From positions 1 to 58,709 of the forward strand of contig CAMAPK010000012.1 of assembly GCA_945860135.1 (NCBI GenBank): DNA of 58,709 nucleotides, read 5' to 3'. The translations under genes and the position numbers were made by a program. Under the pieces are notes generated by a model, which saw only the letters and a list, made by a program, of their open reading frames with translations, ran no database searches and was not told the DNA's origin. Origin of the DNA: Nitrosovibrio sp. Nv4 (GTDB lineage: Bacteria > Pseudomonadota > Gammaproteobacteria > Burkholderiales > Nitrosomonadaceae). Below, in pieces: positions 55,674-58,709 of the stretch (position 1 is the first letter of the stretch; every line of letters starts with the position of its first letter).

Positions 55674-56408
55674 TTACTTTTCTTGCTGTTGTTTTCCCAA
55701 AGCGCTCAGGATTCCACGCAATATATTTACTTCTTCTTTTTCCAGTCGGGTGCGTGCGAACAAGCGGCGCATGCGTTGCAGCAGCCGTTTCGGCTCCTGG
55801 GGATCCAGAAAGCCACTGTTTATCATGCTTTGTTCCAGATGACGGACAAATAATTCGATCTCATCGAAGCTGGCGGGCGTACCCATTGGTTGCGGAAGAT
55901 TTCCGCTTCCCGCCAGCGCCATGCGTAATTCATATGCCATTACCTGCACCGCGCTGGCAAGATTGAGGGAGGAGTAATCCGGATTGGCCGGGATATGCAC
56001 AATAATTTGGCACTTGCTCACTTCAAGTGTGGTGAGACCGGACATCTCTGTACCGAAAACCAGCGCCACCGGATGTTGCTGCGCATGGTTGCACAATTCC
56101 TGTGCTCCCTGACGTGAATCGAACACTTCATGTGCCAGATCACGCGCACGGGCAGTGACTGCCGCCGCCAGCACCGTGCCACTGAGTGCTTCCTCAAGGC
56201 TGCTGCAGACCTTGGCAGCGTTGAGTACATCCCATGCACCGGCGGCGCGCGCTTCTGCTTCCTTGTCGGGAAATGATTTTGGATTTATCAGATAGAGTGC
56301 ATTCAGCCCCATCGTTTTCATCGCTCGCGCAGCTGCGCCGATATTCCCGGGATGGCTGGTATGACTTAGCACGATGCGGACATTAGCAAGCGGGCAGAGG
56401 GGATTCAT
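55674..56408 (-). CDS. trmJ: tRNA (cytidine/uridine-2'-O)-methyltransferase TrmJ
   Basis: A 244-residue SPOUT methyltransferase that modifies position 32 of several tRNAs. It has the N-terminal motif VRIVLSHTSHPGNIGAAARAMKTMGL and the knot region ALVFGTEMSGLTTLEVSKCQ...SLNLASAVQVMAYELR. The symbol rests on length and motif pattern. In many bacteria trmJ lies beside suhB and iscR, as here. Confidence 0.92.
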   Translation of the reverse strand: MNPLCPLANVRIVLSHTSHPGNIGAAARAMKTMGLNALYLINPKSFPDKEAEARAAGAWDVLNAAKVCSSLEEALSGTVLAAAVTARARDLAHEVFDSRQGAQELCNHAQQHPVALVFGTEMSGLTTLEVSKCQIIVHIPANPDYSSLNLASAVQVMAYELRMALAGSGNLPQPMGTPASFDEIELFVRHLEQSMINSGFLDPQEPKRLLQRMRRLFARTRLEKEEVNILRGILSALGKQQQEK

Positions 56409-56446
56409 ATTAAAATCCTAGTTTTAATTAATCTCGAATCCAGAAT

Positions 56447-57253
56447 ATGCATCCTATGCTTACCATTGCAGTAAAAGCTGCGCGCCGCGCCGGCGGCATT
56501 ATCAACCGTGCTGCGCAGAATCTCGATTTACTGCATGTTTCGCGCAAAGCACACAGCGATTTTGTCAGCGAAGTGGATGGTGCGGCGGAAGATGCCATCA
56601 TTCAGGTACTGCTGGATGCCTATCCGGCTCACGCGATTCTAGCAGAAGAGAGCGGTGCTCGCGGTGACCAGAATAAGTCTGAATATCAGTGGATCATCGA
56701 TCCGCTCGACGGCACCACCAATTTTCTGCACGGCTTTCCCCAGTACTCGGTCTCAATCGCGTTGTTGCACAAAGGTATCCTGACCCAGGCAGTGGTATAC
56801 GATCCTTCCAGTAATGAACTATTCACCGCCAGCCGCGGTCGTGGCGCCTATCTCAACGACCACCGCCTGCGCGTAAGCAAGCGCACCCAACTGGCGGATT
56901 GCCTGATCGGCACCGGCTTCCCGTTTCGCGAGTTCTCCCACATAGATGCTTATCTCGCCATGTTCAAGGACATCATGCCCAGAACTTCGGGCATCCGTCG
57001 TCCCGGCTCCGCTGCACTGGATCTGGCCTATGTTGCCGCTGGCCGCTACGATGGTTTCTGGGAGCTGGGATTGTCGCCATGGGATATGGCTGCCGGCTGT
57101 CTGCTGATTACCGAAGCGGGCGGGCTAGTGGGTGACCTGGAAGGTAACGCCACTTATTTGCAAAGCGGACATATCGTCGCCGGTAATCCGAAAACATTCG
57201 GACAGTTGCTGCAGGTGATTGCGCCGCATTTAACGAAAGAATTGAAGGCCTGA
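56447..57253 (+). CDS. suhB: Inositol-1-monophosphatase family protein SuhB
   Basis: A 268-residue IMPase. Metal and substrate motifs are AEESG near 70, [23 protein letters not shown] near 85 and [17 protein letters not shown] near 213. In E. coli SuhB also joins the rRNA antitermination complex. It is divergent from trmJ by 38 bases. Confidence 0.93.
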   Translation: MHPMLTIAVKAARRAGGIINRAAQNLDLLHVSRKAHSDFVSEVDGAAEDAIIQVLLDAYPAHAILAEESGARGDQNKSEYQWIIDPLDGTTNFLHGFPQYSVSIALLHKGILTQAVVYDPSSNELFTASRGRGAYLNDHRLRVSKRTQLADCLIGTGFPFREFSHIDAYLAMFKDIMPRTSGIRRPGSAALDLAYVAAGRYDGFWELGLSPWDMAAGCLLITEAGGLVGDLEGNATYLQSGHIVAGNPKTFGQLLQVIAPHLTKELKA

Positions 57254-57322
57254 AGCACTGGTGTCACCGTTAAAATCACGATCGACTTGCTTGCTCCCAA
57301 ATAACCCAACGGAATAAATGCC

Positions 57323-58228
57323 ATGAAGATTGAACAACTAAATGCTGATCACGCCATCGCTGGCCAACTCAAATTCATTGAAGGCAAGGGTGGCTTTCCT
57401 TTCATTGAAATCAGCAACGCCAAAGCCAGCGCTTTGATCTCCGTCTATGCAGGCCAGGTATTGTCTTTCCGTCCGGCTGGCACAGCGGACGATCTGATGT
57501 TCCTCAGCGAAAAGGCTTATTATCAGCCGGGCAAAGCCATCAAGGGCGGAGTGCCGATCTGCTGGCCGTGGTTTGGCGCAGATCCGCAAGGGTTGGGCCG
57601 TCCGGCGCATGGTTTTGTACGCAATCGCTTATGGAACGTAGTGGCAACCGGGACGGCTGCAGACGGCGACACCCGAGTCACGCTAGGGTTAGTCGATACC
57701 CCTGAAACCCGTGCTATCTGGCCACAGTCGTTTACCTTGGCGCTGGAAATCACGGTGGGGAATTCACTTAACCTGGAGTTGGTCACGTGCAACACGGGTA
57801 CGCAAGCCTTCTCCGTAACGCAGGCATTCCATACCTACTTCAAGGTAGGGGATATCAGTCAGACCAGCGTATTGGGACTGGAAGGTATCGACTACATCGA
57901 CAAGACCGACAACAGCGCGCAAAAACATCAAAGTGGCGCAGTGACCATCAATACAGAAGTCGATCGCATCTATCTTGGTGTGCAGGGCGAGTTGGTGATT
58001 GCCGATGCTGCCCTGAAGCGCCGGATCCGGATTGCGTCCAGAGGCAGCAAAACCGCCGTGGTGTGGAACCCGTGGGCGAAGATCTCAGCGGAGATGGGCG
58101 ACTTGCAGGACGATGACTATCGGCGCCTGCTTTGTGTCGAGACTACCAACGCTGCTACGGATGAGGTGGAGGTTGCGCCCGATAGCGAGTTTCGGCTGGT
58201 GGCGAACTATCGTGCGGAGCAAGCTTGA
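57323..58228 (+). CDS. D-hexose-6-phosphate mutarotase (YeaD-like aldose epimerase)
   Basis: A 301-residue galactose-mutarotase-fold protein. The conserved GGVPICWPWFGADPQG, AHGFVRNRLW and ETTNAATDEVEV stretches fit the YeaD group of glucose-6-phosphate 1-epimerases. It follows suhB by about 70 bases and may be cotranscribed. Confidence 0.9.
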   Translation: MKIEQLNADHAIAGQLKFIEGKGGFPFIEISNAKASALISVYAGQVLSFRPAGTADDLMFLSEKAYYQPGKAIKGGVPICWPWFGADPQGLGRPAHGFVRNRLWNVVATGTAADGDTRVTLGLVDTPETRAIWPQSFTLALEITVGNSLNLELVTCNTGTQAFSVTQAFHTYFKVGDISQTSVLGLEGIDYIDKTDNSAQKHQSGAVTINTEVDRIYLGVQGELVIADAALKRRIRIASRGSKTAVVWNPWAKISAEMGDLQDDDYRRLLCVETTNAATDEVEVAPDSEFRLVANYRAEQA

Positions 58229-58562
58229 GCGCAAGTTAGTGGAGTAATCGTCTCCATACTTGGTGTAGTTTTATCCATCGCGAATTTTCATTTACTCCAT
58301 TCATGTCTACCCAGCATACCCCGATGATGCAGCATTAGCCGAAACAAACAGCGGTAGCATGATGATTAAAAGTTGAGTTTTCGAGTGCTTGTCTAAAATT
58401 CGTGGTGTGGTGGTATGCTCTTGAAACCCGCATCAATGCTGGGGCATTGTTGGGATTTTAGACAGCCTTTAGTGTAGGCCAAAACGCTTAAGCACATCTT
58501 CTTTGCACTAGAGTTTTGCCTGTCATGTAACATGTATCCTTTTCATGTGCAGGAGTTCGCAG
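58229..58562. other. Structured AT-rich intergenic region
   Basis: No gene is seen in these 334 bases. A 9-base perfect inverted repeat GTCTAAAAT (58391-58399) / ATTTTAGAC (58455-58463) encloses a smaller hairpin CAATGC-TGGG-GCATTG. The GC drops compared with the genes to the left. A weak TGGAG/CTCCA stem after the mutarotase gene may end its transcript. AGGAG at 58551-58555 is the ribosome site of the next gene. Confidence 0.4.
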
Positions 58563-58709
58563 TTGTTAGTTCTGATTGATGAAAGTGGTGATGCAGGCTT
58601 CAAACTTGCTCGCGGCTCCACACCACACTTCGTAGTCGCGATGGTCATTTTCGATGATCCCAAAGAGGCCGAGCGGACCAGTGCAATCATTGAAACAGCG
58701 CGTTGTGAC
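58563..58709 (+). CDS. DUF3800 protein, N-terminal fragment (cut by window end)
   Basis: The first 49 residues of a DUF3800 protein: LVLIDESGDAGFKLARGS...HFVVAMVIFDD. The (Y/L)IDESGD motif and the following FVVAMVI strand are the family's hallmark, with an RNase H-like fold proposed. It starts at TTG 58563 with AGGAG at a good distance. DUF3800 genes are accessory and often lie in islands and near defence genes; the function is not settled. Confidence 0.75.
   Translation, partial: MLVLIDESGDAGFKLARGSTPHFVVAMVIFDDPKEAERTSAIIETARCD

Noticed and set aside
58391-58463. Inverted repeat considered as a third attC or a transposon end pair
   Set aside because: There are no RYYYAAC/GTTRRRY core sites, no target duplication and no transposase; it is kept only as an unexplained structure.

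Overview
The window is about 58.7 kb of a bacterial chromosome with moderate GC. Gene content and order point to a betaproteobacterium. The evidence is the scpA-scpB/trpS/M50/YrdC/PHP operon, the rluC-HAD-Rieske-sppA and maf-yceD-rpmF-plsX-fabHDG-acpP-fabF-mltG series, a TrpRS of about 400 residues, and an FNR with the usual cysteine pattern. I lean towards Nitrosomonadales (a Nitrosomonas-like ammonia oxidiser or relative), but this is inference; no diagnostic metabolic gene such as amo or hao is present. There are no rRNA or tRNA genes that I can see, no CRISPR array and no insertion sequence.

Layout. (1) 1-140: tail of an unidentified gene. (2) 194-5842, minus strand: one long operon, read PHP phosphoesterase, YrdC protein, M50 protease, trpS, scpA, scpB, parA. 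(3) 5960-7762, plus strand: an accessory insert that looks like an integron cassette array without its integrase. It has an attI-like site, an unknown gene, an attC site, a second unknown gene and a second attC-like site. (4) 7763-20162: a CobW-type GTPase, cysG, a small lipoprotein divergent from fnr with a perfect FNR box between them, a peroxiredoxin, and a metal-flavoured group (Spy/CpxP-like protein, DUF1269 protein, Met-rich Tat-exported multicopper oxidase, DUF6803 membrane protein). Then comes a TonB energising operon (thioredoxin-like, tonB, exbB, exbD, truncated FecR) behind a possible Fur box. (5) 20627-33601: RDD protein, tldD, nitrilase-family amidase, the giant YhdP-type AsmA protein, glnE, ilvE, a zinc-finger protein, phosphomannomutase and a tyrosine phosphatase. 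(6) 33704-48524: rne on the minus strand, then on the plus strand the rluC-to-sppA group and the large lipid synthesis cluster yceD-rpmF-plsX-fabH-fabD-fabG-acpP-fabF-mltG, with rsmI-like and maf on the minus strand between them. (7) 48612-58228: two DUF4124 paralogues, xthA, a Sel1-repeat protein, a NYN-domain protein, small genes, iscR-iscS behind a canonical IscR-repressed promoter, trmJ, suhB and a hexose-6-phosphate mutarotase. (8) 58563-end: the start of a DUF3800 gene after a structured intergenic stretch.

How the parts fit. Most genes are housekeeping: chromosome segregation (ScpAB), translation and RNA processing, fatty-acid and envelope synthesis, nitrogen control (GlnE), siroheme synthesis (CysG) and Fe-S regulation (IscR, FNR). 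The accessory or unusual parts are the integrase-less cassette array at 5.96-7.72 kb, the copper/metal-defence group, the fragmentary FecR, and the DUF3800 end. The cassette array is the most interesting element: both cassettes obey the core-site logic of integron recombination, and both carry proteins I cannot assign.
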